A stretch of 44,194 nucleotides of DNA from Pseudomonas parasichuanensis. Lineage in GTDB: Bacteria; Pseudomonadota; Gammaproteobacteria; Pseudomonadales; Pseudomonadaceae. A program made the translations under genes and the position numbers. Location: contig NZ_BQHO01000041.1 of NCBI RefSeq assembly GCF_021601385.1, positions 1 through 44,194 on the forward strand. The letters are read 5' to 3'. Below, one piece after another: positions 25,500-33,442 of this stretch. The notes beneath the pieces were generated by a model. The model worked only from the letters and a program-made list of their open reading frames with translations. It was not told the DNA's origin and did no database searches. Every line of letters starts with the position of its first letter. The first letter of the stretch is position 1.

Positions 25500-26054
25500 T
25501 CAGTGCCCATAACGCCCCACCAGGCTCTGCGCCCCCAGCGCATGGCCCCGCAGCGCCTCCAGCAACCCTCGATGGTCCATCTCCCCGGGCAGGCTGCCAG
25601 GGGCCAGATCGGTGGCGATCAAGGTGAGCACATAGTGGTGAGGATTATCGCCGGCCGGCGGACAAGGCCCGCGATAGGCCATCGCGCCATGGGAGTTGAG
25701 GCCCAGCGCAGCCACCGGGCTGCTCTGGCCACCCGCACCTTCCTCCAGCCCGCCGGCCGCCGGGTCGATGTTGTAGGCCAGCCAGTGCACCACCCCCAGG
25801 CCTTTGCCACCGTCGGGGTCGAACATCACCAGTACCAGCGAGCGGGTGCCTTGCGGCAGGTTAGTCCAGCTCACTTGCGGTGATTTTTCCTCGCCACTGC
25901 CACAGGCAGTGGCCGCGCCCACCTGCTGCAGCGCGATCACGCCACCGTCGGTGAACGACGCCGAGCTGATGTCCAGGGCGGGGCTGTGGTTGACCGAGGC
26001 GGCGAATGCCCCCATGGGCAGAAGGGCAAGCAGCAACCAGTGCCTGAGGTTCAT
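25500..26054 (-). CDS. YbhB/YbcL-type PEBP (Raf kinase inhibitor-like) protein, exported
   Basis: A 184-residue protein of the phosphatidylethanolamine-binding family. The signal peptide is MNLRHWLLLALLPMGAFA (cleavage near 18). The family motifs are SPQVSWTNLPQGTRSLVLVMFDPD, VVHWLAYNID and YRGPCPPAGDNPHHYVLTLIATD. The function of bacterial members is not well established. It is followed on the same strand by no close gene, and its promoter region borders the small Ser/Gly-rich gene. Confidence 0.87.
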   Translation of the reverse strand: MNLRHWLLLALLPMGAFAASVNHSPALDISSASFTDGGVIALQQVGAATACGSGEEKSPQVSWTNLPQGTRSLVLVMFDPDGGKGLGVVHWLAYNIDPAAGGLEEGAGGQSSPVAALGLNSHGAMAYRGPCPPAGDNPHHYVLTLIATDLAPGSLPGEMDHRGLLEALRGHALGAQSLVGRYGH

Positions 26055-26103
26055 GCCGAGTCTCCAGGGCAGGGGCGTCGTTCAGCAGTGTAGCCAAGGC
26101 CGG

Positions 26104-26427
26104 TCAACGGCTGTCCTGATCCTCGGCAGTGCCTCCGGTGTGCCCGGCACCGCTTCCGGTAGCCTCACCGGTACTGTTCGATCCACCGGCAGCCCCGTCA
26201 GCCGCATCAGAATTGGTGCCGGTGTCGCTGCTGTCGTTGTCCTTGCCGCCGCCGGGGTTGTTGACGCTGCTGCCGTCACCGGCGGTGGAGCCTCTGGGTT
26301 GATCACCTTTGCTGCTTTCGTTGGTCTGCGGCTGGCCACCGTAGGGATCGGACGCAGCGTAGCTGGTGGCCGAAACGATGCCCAGCGAAAGGCAGAGGAG
26401 CAGGGCGAGCGGGCGTACGCGAACCAT
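26104..26427 (-). CDS. Small exported low-complexity protein (Ser/Gly/Asp-rich)
   Basis: A 107-residue product with a signal peptide (MVRVRPLALLLCLSLGIVSA, cleavage near 25). The mature chain is almost entirely Gly, Ser, Asp, Asn, Thr and Pro with no predicted fold. It carries a net negative charge. I recognise no family. The AGGAG site before the ATG and the clean signal peptide argue that it is real. Confidence 0.6.
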   Translation of the reverse strand: MVRVRPLALLLCLSLGIVSATSYAASDPYGGQPQTNESSKGDQPRGSTAGDGSSVNNPGGGKDNDSSDTGTNSDAADGAAGGSNSTGEATGSGAGHTGGTAEDQDSR

Positions 26428-26538
26428 GGTGAGTCTCCTGTCGGATGAACTGTCATGGATTCGGCTGCCAAAACGCGGCCAGGGTGCCCCTCGGGCGACG
26501 GGCGGTAAACCAAGGGGCCGCAGGCGGCCCCGGTTGCA

Positions 26539-27843
26539 TCAGTGGCTTTCGCTGCGCGCCTGATGAGGCGCCGCCGCGCTGTTGAGCGCGTCCAGGGTCG
26601 GGTGCTCCTGAGCGGCATGCATCAGGTCCTCGGTCACTCGCAGCTCGGCGCCGGTGGGCGAGAAGGTTGTGGCCGCGGTAAAGGGGGCCGGGTGCTCGGG
26701 TTTCGGGCGCTTGCCACGGCGCCAGAGGAAGAAACCGACCATCGCCAGGTTGATCACGGCGAAGGCCCAGAACAGCCCGACTTCGCCGTACGAGGTCATC
26801 ATCGGCGAGATCGTCAACGGCGCCATGGCCGAGCCCAGCGAGTTGATCAGCAACAGGCCCTGGATCATCGGCACCAGGGCATCGGCCGGCGCGCGGTCGG
26901 CGGCGCTGCTGACTGCCACCGGGTACAGCGCGAACACGCCGCCACCGAGCAGGAACAGCAGGGCCGGCAACAGCACGGTGTCCACCGGCAGCACCACGAT
27001 CAGCAGCGACAGCACGGTACACATCGCCGCCAGGGCAATCAGTACATCCTGGCGGTCCTTGCGGTCGGACCAGCGCCCCACCGGGTACTGCAGCAGCATG
27101 GCGCCGAGAATCACCCAGGCCATCATTTCGCCGACCTCGCCCACATCCAGCCCGACCCGTTGCAGGTACAACGGCAGCAGGGCATAGATCCCGGCAATCG
27201 CCACCCCCGAGCCAAAGCAGCCGACCAGCCCGGTAGGCGCCACGCCCAGCAGCTGGCGCGGCTTGAGCGGCTCGACCTGGTCGAGCAGGGGCGATACCCG
27301 CGGCAGGATCACGATCGGCAGCACCGACAGGGTGGCGAGCATGCCGGCCAGCATGAACGGCGCGGTGTCGCCCCAGCTGGTGATCTCGCCCAGGGCCGCC
27401 TGGGCGATCACCCCGGCGCCGTAGAAGGCGATCATGTACAGCGCCAGCAGGCGGCCACGGATCTTGGCGTCGCCGGCCAGCAGCAGCCAGCTTTCGATCA
27501 CCAGGAACACGCCGACGGCGGCCCAGCCGTTGAGCAGGCGCAGGATCGACCACCAGGTGGTGTCGTAGAACAGGCCCTGCAGCAGGATGGTTGCGCCGAT
27601 CAGCGCGGCGAAGCTGCTGTAGGCGCGGATATGGCCGATGCGCAGGATCAGCCGGTCGTTGACGATTGCGCCGAGGGTCAGGCCGATGAAGTAGGCCGAG
27701 GACACCACGCCGATGGTGGTCGCCGATTCGCCGGCGGCGTCCAGGCGCAGGGTGGTCAGGGAAGACATGAAGCCATTGCCCAGGGCAATGATGAACAGGC
27801 CGAGCAGGGGTGCCAGCGCCATCGCCAGCAAACGCGGAGACAT
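26539..27843 (-). CDS. MFS transporter, YcaD-like
   Basis: A 434-residue inner-membrane protein with about 12 helices. The N terminus (LGNGFMSSLTTLRLDAAGESATTIGVVSSAYFIGLTLG), INGWAAVGVF-like NGWAAVGVFLVIESWLL and GRWSDRKDRQDVL are typical of the YcaD/UMF family of MFS carriers of unknown substrate. It ends in a roughly 50-residue hydrophilic tail. No neighbouring gene suggests a substrate. Confidence 0.85.
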   Translation of the reverse strand: MSPRLLAMALAPLLGLFIIALGNGFMSSLTTLRLDAAGESATTIGVVSSAYFIGLTLGAIVNDRLILRIGHIRAYSSFAALIGATILLQGLFYDTTWWSILRLLNGWAAVGVFLVIESWLLLAGDAKIRGRLLALYMIAFYGAGVIAQAALGEITSWGDTAPFMLAGMLATLSVLPIVILPRVSPLLDQVEPLKPRQLLGVAPTGLVGCFGSGVAIAGIYALLPLYLQRVGLDVGEVGEMMAWVILGAMLLQYPVGRWSDRKDRQDVLIALAAMCTVLSLLIVVLPVDTVLLPALLFLLGGGVFALYPVAVSSAADRAPADALVPMIQGLLLINSLGSAMAPLTISPMMTSYGEVGLFWAFAVINLAMVGFFLWRRGKRPKPEHPAPFTAATTFSPTGAELRVTEDLMHAAQEHPTLDALNSAAAPHQARSESH

Positions 27844-28313
27844 ACGTACCTCAAGGTTGGAAGAAGCCGAGCTGTGCCTTTCTGCGCTGCGTGCACGGGT
27901 GCGACCTGGGCAAGAGTCAACCGCTGGACCTCAAGGGGGAGGCCGGGCGGGGGCGGTTGAGCCTGTAGCACATGCGCGATGTGGCGAGAGGCGCGGACGC
28001 GGTCCTTGCGGGCGGTGGCCACCGGGTGGGTGCCGGGCGAAAAGGAGGCGGGATTTTACGGGCTGTGGCGGATTTGCCAAGAGGGCGTTGGCTGCGACGA
28101 GAGGCCGCAGGCCCAAGGCTATGTGCTCAGTACGCGTTTGCCCCAGAAAATATATCGAGTAATTGACATTAACAATCGATAGTAAATTCATGTTTTTAAA
28201 GCGTTATATCTTTCTAGAATTTACTTTAACTGTTGGCGCCTGCGCATTGGCCTGGGGCGCAGCTGCACAAGTGCGCATAATGCGCGGCAGGTTTTTCAGG
28301 GAGATCCTACGCA
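27844..28313. other. Divergent intergenic region between the YcaD-like and AEC genes
   Basis: The left two thirds are GC-rich with no recognisable gene. From 28141 the DNA is AT-rich and promoter-like (TTGACA at 28163-28168, then AT-rich bases). A perfect palindrome GCGCAT-A-ATGCGC at 28273-28285 stands 28 bases before the AEC gene start and could be an operator. Confidence 0.45.
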
Positions 28314-29189
28314 ATGCTGGCCTCGTTGTTCGCTGTCCTGGCCCCCGTGTTCATCGTCGCCGGTATCGGCTACATCTGGGCCCGCCGTGGCCTGGACTAT
28401 CCGACCGAATTCATTGCGCGGGTGGTCATGACCGTCGGCACGCCGGCGCTGGTGCTGTCCACGCTCAATCGCACCCAGCTCGATCCCGGCGCCTTCACCA
28501 GCATGGCCTTGGCTTGCGTGCTGTGCATGCTCGGCATGGCGCTGACCGGCTACCTGGTATGCCGCCTCAGCGGCCGGCACTGGCGCGTGCTGATGCCTGC
28601 TTTCATGTTCCCCAACACCGGTAACATGGGCCTGCCGATCAGCCTGTACGCCTTCGGCGAACACGGCCTGGCACTGGCGGTAGCGTTCTTCCTCACCTTG
28701 TCGATCTTCCAGTTCACCCTGGGCATTGCCATTGCCGGGGGCGCCGCTTCGTTCAAGGCGCTGCTGCGCAACCCCATCGTCATCAGCCTGGCCGGCGCCA
28801 TGCCGCTGATCTTCCTCGATATCGAACTGCCACGCTGGCTGGCCAACACCGCCGACCTGCTGGGCGGCATGACCATCCCGCTGATGCTGCTGACCCTTGG
28901 TGTTTCGCTGGCCAGCATTCGCCCGCAGCACATCGGCAGCGGCCTGTTGCTGGGCGGGTTGCGTATCGTACTGGGGGCGGCAGTGGGCTGGGCGGTGGGT
29001 ACCGCGCTGGGGCTCCAGAGCCTGGAGCGGGCGGTGCTGGTGGTGCAGTCGTCGATGCCGGTGGCGGTGTTCAACTACCTGCTGGCGGTGCGGGCCAACC
29101 GCGAACCCGAGCAGGTGGCCAACCTGGTGATGTGCTCGACGCTGCTGTCGTTCGTGTGGTTGCCGGCCGTGTTGGCGTGGTGGTTGTGA
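28314..29189 (+). CDS. AEC-family transporter (auxin efflux carrier-like permease)
   Basis: Inner-membrane permease of 291 residues with about ten hydrophobic helices. The conserved stretches PVFIVAGIGYIWARRG, MPAFMFPNTGNMGLPISLYAFG and GGMTIPLMLLTLGVSLA are characteristic of the AEC family, whose bacterial members export or exchange malate and other organic acids. The substrate is unknown. It starts at the ATG at 28314 after a GGGAGA site. A 10-bp hairpin at 29188-29212 directly follows the stop. Confidence 0.87.
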   Translation: MLASLFAVLAPVFIVAGIGYIWARRGLDYPTEFIARVVMTVGTPALVLSTLNRTQLDPGAFTSMALACVLCMLGMALTGYLVCRLSGRHWRVLMPAFMFPNTGNMGLPISLYAFGEHGLALAVAFFLTLSIFQFTLGIAIAGGAASFKALLRNPIVISLAGAMPLIFLDIELPRWLANTADLLGGMTIPLMLLTLGVSLASIRPQHIGSGLLLGGLRIVLGAAVGWAVGTALGLQSLERAVLVVQSSMPVAVFNYLLAVRANREPEQVANLVMCSTLLSFVWLPAVLAWWL

Positions 29190-29212
29190 GGGCCGGAGTA
29201 TCTCCGGCCCTC
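29188..29212. terminator. Hairpin between convergent AEC and small-protein genes
   Basis: A perfect 10-bp stem GAGGGCCGGA/TCCGGCCCTC with a five-base loop begins within the AEC stop codon. It lacks a T-tract on either strand, so it may terminate weakly or protect the 3' ends. Confidence 0.5.
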
Positions 29213-29219
29213 GCGGGCA

Positions 29220-29438
29220 TCAGCTGCAAGGCTTGCTGTTGAGTGCATCGCCCTGGCGCGGCGCTTGCGCCTGCGATTGGGCGTGGGCATCGCGCTTGGC
29301 GACGGCCTCGGCCTGTTGCTGGCGTTGCAGAGCCAGCTGCTCGTTGCGCGCTTGCAGACGCTCGGCGCCGCCTTCGGCGAAGGCTGAGGTGACCGAGGTG
29401 GCGGCCAGCAGGGCGAGGGCGAAAGACAGGGATTTCAT
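29220..29438 (-). CDS. Small exported Gln/Ala-rich protein
   Basis: A 72-residue product with a signal peptide (MKSLSFALALLAATSVTSAFA, cleavage near 21). The mature part is a charged helix rich in Gln, Ala and Arg (RLQARNEQLALQRQQQAEAV), ending in NSKPCS. This suggests a periplasmic coiled coil. Family unknown. The ATG at 29438 was chosen for the signal peptide; an upstream in-frame ATG at 29495 precedes a less plausible extension. Confidence 0.65.
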   Translation of the reverse strand: MKSLSFALALLAATSVTSAFAEGGAERLQARNEQLALQRQQQAEAVAKRDAHAQSQAQAPRQGDALNSKPCS

Positions 29439-29462
29439 GGGGTGACTCCATCGTTGAACCGG

Positions 29463-29485
29463 AAAACCGGCCGCGAGGCGGCCGG
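29463..29485 (-). terminator. Intrinsic terminator downstream of the lipoprotein gene
   Basis: Minus strand: an 8-bp stem CCGGCCGC/GCGGCCGG with a three-base loop (plus 29467-29485) followed by TTTTCC. It lies between the lipoprotein gene and the next minus-strand gene. Confidence 0.55.
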
Positions 29486-29540
29486 GGCGGGGCAAGGATG
29501 GCGAATGCGGATTTTCTGAGGATTAACCGGAGTCTCGAGT

Positions 29541-29650
29541 GCGCCGGGCCGCTGCGCGGCCTTTCGCGGCACAAGGCCGCTCCTACAAGTAAGCGCGATT
29601 TCCTGTAGGAGCGGCCTTGTGTCGCGATAGGGGCGCGTAGCGGCCCCAGC
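29541..29650. repeat. REP cluster before the lipoprotein gene's 3' end
   Basis: Inverted copies of the GTAGGAGCGGCCTTGTGTCGCG-type REP at about 29562-29587 and 29603-29627, with flanking GC hairpins (GGGCCGCTGCGCGGCC; GGGGCGCGTAGCGGCCCC). Same layout as the clusters after benF and after the LysR gene. Confidence 0.8.
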
Positions 29651-29662
29651 GTTCCTTGCCAC

Positions 29663-30280
29663 TTAATTGGCCAACGGTTGCTGCACCCAACCTTGCTCGG
29701 TCAACGCCATGTTGGCGGTCGTCTGGAACGGTTGACGGCTGCTGTCGAACGCCTGGCCCAAACCTTTCACGCTGGCCTGCACCGTTGCATCGCCAGCCCA
29801 TGCGGGAAGCTCGCTGACGCTGTAGCGATACGTTACCTTCGATACCGTTTTGCCAGCCTGTTCGGTCGGCGCTGTGAACTGCTCGATGGCGGTGACCCGC
29901 GCCTTGCCGAAGCACAGCCCACCGACCTTGCTGTTACCTGTGTCGGCCTTGTAGTACTTGCGGCCCTCATCGGTCAGCTCATACGCGTAGTAGATGTCGG
30001 TGCGCGCCGCCTGCCACAGGCGGGCAGGGACTTCAGTGCGGGCAATCTCTTTCTCGCTGACCACGCCCACCTGGGCCAGGGCATGCAACGCCTTGTTGTT
30101 GCCGTCGACGTCGAAATCGCGGGTGCGGGCAGGGAAGCTGCTGATCACGAAACAATGCGGGTACTGGCTGTCGAGCCAGGTTTGCGCGGCCTGACGCAGG
30201 CCGGCCTCGGTGGCTTGCCGGTCATCCGAGCAGCCGAGCAGGGTTGCCAGCAGGGCCAGTGGTACGAGCTTCCTGTCCAT
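29663..30280 (-). CDS. Putative lipoprotein
   Basis: A 205-residue protein beginning MDRKLVPLALLATLLGCSDD, whose LLGC lipobox predicts lipidation at Cys17. The mature part has two further cysteines (PHCFVISS, GLCFGKA) and ends ANMALTEQGWVQQPLAN. No family is recognised. An Asp at the position after the lipid Cys-Ser pair does not decide inner versus outer membrane in Pseudomonas. The start at 30280 gives the lipobox at the right distance; the frame extends further upstream to 30373. Confidence 0.7.
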   Translation of the reverse strand: MDRKLVPLALLATLLGCSDDRQATEAGLRQAAQTWLDSQYPHCFVISSFPARTRDFDVDGNNKALHALAQVGVVSEKEIARTEVPARLWQAARTDIYYAYELTDEGRKYYKADTGNSKVGGLCFGKARVTAIEQFTAPTEQAGKTVSKVTYRYSVSELPAWAGDATVQASVKGLGQAFDSSRQPFQTTANMALTEQGWVQQPLAN

Positions 30281-30490
30281 CGTGGGGCTTCCTTGAGTTG
30301 CCATGGTGCGGATAGAACGCCGGCCCGGGCCAGCGACGACGGGATTAAAACCCGCGCGCCAGAGCGGCTGCAATCGTGGCCAGTGGACATGCCGGCACAG
30401 CGCCCGGCAAATCGCCGAGGCTCATCCATACTGCTCTGATCCGCCACGGCAGCGCCGCGGCATCCAGGGGTTGGCACAGGGGAGCAGGCG

Positions 30491-31309
30491 ATGGCCAAGG
30501 CTGCGGGCAAGAAAAACAAGGGCAATGACGCCGCGAAACTCGGGCGCAAAGACTACGAAAACGAACTGAAGAAGCTGCACGTGGAGCTAGTCAAGCTGCA
30601 GCAGTGGGTGGTGGAGAAGGGCCTGAAGGTGTGCATCATCTTCGAAGGCCGAGATGGTGCCGGCAAAGGCGGCACCATCAAGGCCATCACCGAGCGCGTC
30701 AGCCCCCGGGTATTTCGCGTGGTGGCACTGCCGGCGCCGACCGAGCGGGAAAAAACCCAGATCTACGCCCAGCGCTACCTCACCCATTTGCCGGCCGCCG
30801 GTGAAGTGGTGATCTTCGACCGCAGCTGGTACAACCGCGCCGGCGTCGAGCGGGTGATGGGGTTTTGCACGGATGAGCAGGCGCACAAGTTCCTCACCGT
30901 GGTACCGATGTTCGAGCGGATGATGGTCGAGTCGGGGATCATCCTGCTCAAGTACTGGCTGGAAGTCAGCGCCGAAGAGCAGACCCGCCGCCTGCAGGAC
31001 CGCATCGACGACGGCCGCAAGCTGTGGAAGCTGTCGCCCATGGACCTCAAGTCGTACAACCGCTGGGACGACTACACCCGCGCCCGCGACGACATGTTCG
31101 CCGCCTCCGACTCGTCCTGGGCGCCGTGGTTCATGGCCCGCTCCGAGGACAAGCGCAAGGCGCGGCTGAACATCATCAGCCACCTGCTGCAGCAGGTCCC
31201 GTACAAGGACCTCAGCCACAAGCAGAAGATCGAGCTGCCCAAGCGCGGCAAGATCGGCAAGTACAAGTCGCAGCCTTACCCGTTCAAGATGGTCGGCGAG
31301 CGCTTCTGA
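30491..31309 (+). CDS. ppk2: Polyphosphate kinase 2
   Basis: Transfers phosphate between polyphosphate and nucleotides, in class I mainly making ATP or GTP from the diphosphates. The 272 residues form a single PPK2 domain: Walker A GRDGAGKGG at 53-61, Walker B FDRSWYNRAG at 109-118, and the lid WKLSPMDLKSYNRWDDYTRARD near 180-200. The N terminus is lysine-rich. Single-domain length fits class I rather than the fused class II forms. An AGGAG-like site precedes the ATG. Confidence 0.9.
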   Translation: MAKAAGKKNKGNDAAKLGRKDYENELKKLHVELVKLQQWVVEKGLKVCIIFEGRDGAGKGGTIKAITERVSPRVFRVVALPAPTEREKTQIYAQRYLTHLPAAGEVVIFDRSWYNRAGVERVMGFCTDEQAHKFLTVVPMFERMMVESGIILLKYWLEVSAEEQTRRLQDRIDDGRKLWKLSPMDLKSYNRWDDYTRARDDMFAASDSSWAPWFMARSEDKRKARLNIISHLLQQVPYKDLSHKQKIELPKRGKIGKYKSQPYPFKMVGERF

Positions 31310-31329
31310 AACCCGGGCCCGGGCGGGCC

Positions 31330-32298
31330 TCAGGCCCTGTCCAGCGCTTCCAGCCGCCCGTCACGCCCCAGGTGATAGCGTTGCAGGTCCTGCGCCAGGG
31401 TCAGGTGGCCGCTGTAGTGCGCCATGGCCTCCTCACGCACTTCTGCGATCGAGTTGCCACGGCCGTTGGCCGTGGGCTGGTAGCGGGCACTGAAGTGGGT
31501 CAGCACCAGGTTCTTCACCCCTGCGGCTTCGGCGAATTGCGCCACCTGCGCCGCGGTGCTGTGGCCGAAGGTGGTCTGGCTGCGTTCGACCACCGGCTGG
31601 GTAAAGGTGGCTTCGTGCACCAGCACATCGACGCCCTGGGCCAACTCGGCGAGCAGCTCGGGGCGGTCGTTGTCACCGCAGACGATGATCCGTTGCGGGG
31701 GGCGAGTCGGTTGCAGGTAGTCGCGGGGTTCGAGCGATCGGCCTTCATGGGTGACGGCCAGGCCATGGGCCAGTTGCCCCCACAGCGGCCCGGCCGGGAT
31801 ACCGTCGGCCTTCAAGCGCGCGGTATCCAGCCGCGGCGCGGGGTCGCGCTCATCGAGCACGTAGCCCCAGGAGGGCACGCGGTGCGACAGCTCGATCGTG
31901 CTCACCTCGACATTGCCGGCGCTGAAGCCTTTGAAGGTTTCCAGCGCCTGCAGTTGCAGTTCGAACGGCAGGAAGGTCTCGCTTACCGCCAGGCTCTGGC
32001 GCACCCAGCCAAGCAGGGCATCGGGCAGGACCAGCGGCAACGGCTCCTGGCGCCCGGACATGCCGGCGCTGGCCAGTAGCCCCGGCAGGCCGAAGCAATG
32101 GTCGCCATGGACGTGGGTGATGAAGATACCGCGCAAGTCCCGCACGGAAAGCGGGCTGAGCAGCAGCTGGTGCTGGGTGCCTTCGCCGCAATCGACCAGG
32201 TACCAGCTGTGGCCTGTGGATTCGATGACGGCGGTGGCGCTGACGTTGCGGGCCTTGGTGGGCACACCAGAGGAGGTGCCCAGAAACTGCAGGTCCAT
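31330..32298 (-). CDS. rnz: Ribonuclease Z (metallo-beta-lactamase fold)
   Basis: Endonuclease or exonuclease acting on tRNA 3' ends (RNase Z/BN, ElaC family), 322 residues. The zinc site motif THVHGDH is at 61-67 (His62, His64, Asp66, His67). Other family features are [18 protein letters not shown] at the start, [26 protein letters not shown] and LTHFSARY. The ATG at 32298 gives the conserved N terminus; the frame stays open to 32400 without similarity. It converges with ppk2, 20 bases apart. Confidence 0.9.
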   Translation of the reverse strand: MDLQFLGTSSGVPTKARNVSATAVIESTGHSWYLVDCGEGTQHQLLLSPLSVRDLRGIFITHVHGDHCFGLPGLLASAGMSGRQEPLPLVLPDALLGWVRQSLAVSETFLPFELQLQALETFKGFSAGNVEVSTIELSHRVPSWGYVLDERDPAPRLDTARLKADGIPAGPLWGQLAHGLAVTHEGRSLEPRDYLQPTRPPQRIIVCGDNDRPELLAELAQGVDVLVHEATFTQPVVERSQTTFGHSTAAQVAQFAEAAGVKNLVLTHFSARYQPTANGRGNSIAEVREEAMAHYSGHLTLAQDLQRYHLGRDGRLEALDRA

Positions 32299-32426
32299 TG
32301 CCTGACTCCTTGACGTGACGGCTTTCCTGCCCCGCAGGTAGGGGCGCGCGGAGGCTAGCATGCCAGGCGTGGCGGGAGAAGCTGCACAGGTGCCGTGCAA
32401 GCACCTGTGCCTGGGAGCGTCAGGGG

Positions 32427-32831
32427 TCAGGTGCCGCCGCGGTCGTCACCCACATCGTGATTGGCGCCGTCATCGGCACCGTGGCCAACGCCGTGGGCTT
32501 CGCCGGCGTCATGGTTGGCCCCGTCATCGGCACCGTGGCCGACACCGTGCAGGCCACCGGCCGCATGGTTGCCACCATCGTCGGCGCCATGGCCGCCTGC
32601 CGAACCGCCATGGCCTGAGCCACTGCTGCCACCGCCGTTGCCGTGGCCACCGCCGCCATGCCCACCGCCGCCACTGCCACTGCCACCGCCACCGTGGCCG
32701 CCGCCGCCACCACCACCGCCGTCCTTCGCCATGGCGCTTGAAAACGCGCCCAGGTTGTCCGGTTGCAGTGCGGACGATGCCGAGAGCACACCGCCGATGG
32801 CCAGCATCCACACGATTTTTTTCAACTGCAT
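32427..32831 (-). CDS. Exported glycine/histidine-rich repeat protein
   Basis: A 134-residue product with a signal peptide (first 35 residues, ending SSAMA). A glycine run broken by His and Ser at 38-80 follows, then about three imperfect copies of a unit like [16 protein letters not shown]. The abundant His and Asp could bind metal; this is inference. No family recognised. A GGAG-type site precedes the ATG. The repeats are also visible in the DNA between about 32454 and 32600. Confidence 0.6.
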   Translation of the reverse strand: MQLKKIVWMLAIGGVLSASSALQPDNLGAFSSAMAKDGGGGGGGGHGGGGSGSGGGGHGGGGHGNGGGSSGSGHGGSAGGHGADDGGNHAAGGLHGVGHGADDGANHDAGEAHGVGHGADDGANHDVGDDRGGT

Positions 32832-33442
32832 AGTGATCTCCGCTCAGCGTTGCCTGCGTTCGCTTGCAGGGAAGGCCACAGTCGGTGGACCTCGGCCGCC
32901 GGGGTGGCGGTCCGCCAGTCGTCTGGCAGGGTCCTGGAGCACGATCCTTCGAAGGCCGATGGCCCGTGTCGCGGCGATTGCCGCTTTGGTAGTTGAGCGT
33001 AGTTTGTAATACGAAGTTACAAGCGCCGGTTGTCAGGGGTAGTGGTTCGAGGGGTTCTTGACGGGTACCGCGTGGGCGCGAGCAAGGGATTGGCGAGAGC
33101 CTTGCAGCGCTCTCAAGATCGAGCGCCGCCCGCGCGGCGCTTCGCGGGCAAGCCCGCTCCCACAGTTTGTTTCGGGCCAATTATGCCTGTGAAAGTACCG
33201 GTGCCCGCCTTGGTGCATGTCTTGAGTCATGTGGGGCGGCGGCAACGCCCACGCTGAAACCGCGCCATACCAACAAGGCAGGCCCCGGTACCGGCACAGG
33301 AAAGACTGGCCCGAAATAAACTGTGGGAGCGGGCTTGCCCGCGAAGCGCCGCGCGGGCGGCGCTCGATCTCATAGGCGCTGCAACTCTTGCGGCGGACGG
33401 CTGCGCGCCCCCATGCAAGGCGAACGCCCAGCCGCAGGACCT
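32832..33442. other. Gene-free region with inverted repeats
   Basis: About 610 bases without a supported gene. It holds the upstream region of the Gly/His-rich gene, including an inverted repeat TTGTAA/TTACAA at 33004-33022 that could be an operator. It also holds the long REP-containing palindrome at 33102-33383. The last 23 bases precede the stop of the TonB receptor gene. Confidence 0.6.
33102..33383. repeat. Long inverted repeat containing REPs (53-bp perfect arms)
   Basis: The arms 33116-33168 and 33318-33370 are perfect reverse complements over 53 bases. Each holds a REP core (GGGCAAGCCCGCTCCCACAG) plus a second palindrome GCGCCGCCCGCGCGGCGC. The similarity continues imperfectly on both sides, so most of the 280 bases forms one large imperfect hairpin with no coding content. 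Confidence 0.85.

Noticed and set aside
32400-32760. Short tandem units resembling a CRISPR array or satellite
   Set aside because: The repeats encode glycine and histidine-rich protein units in frame, vary in length and have no spacer structure.
32360-32833. Plus-strand His/Arg-rich frame opposite the Gly/His-rich exported protein
   Set aside because: It has no signal peptide or ribosome site; the minus-strand frame has both.
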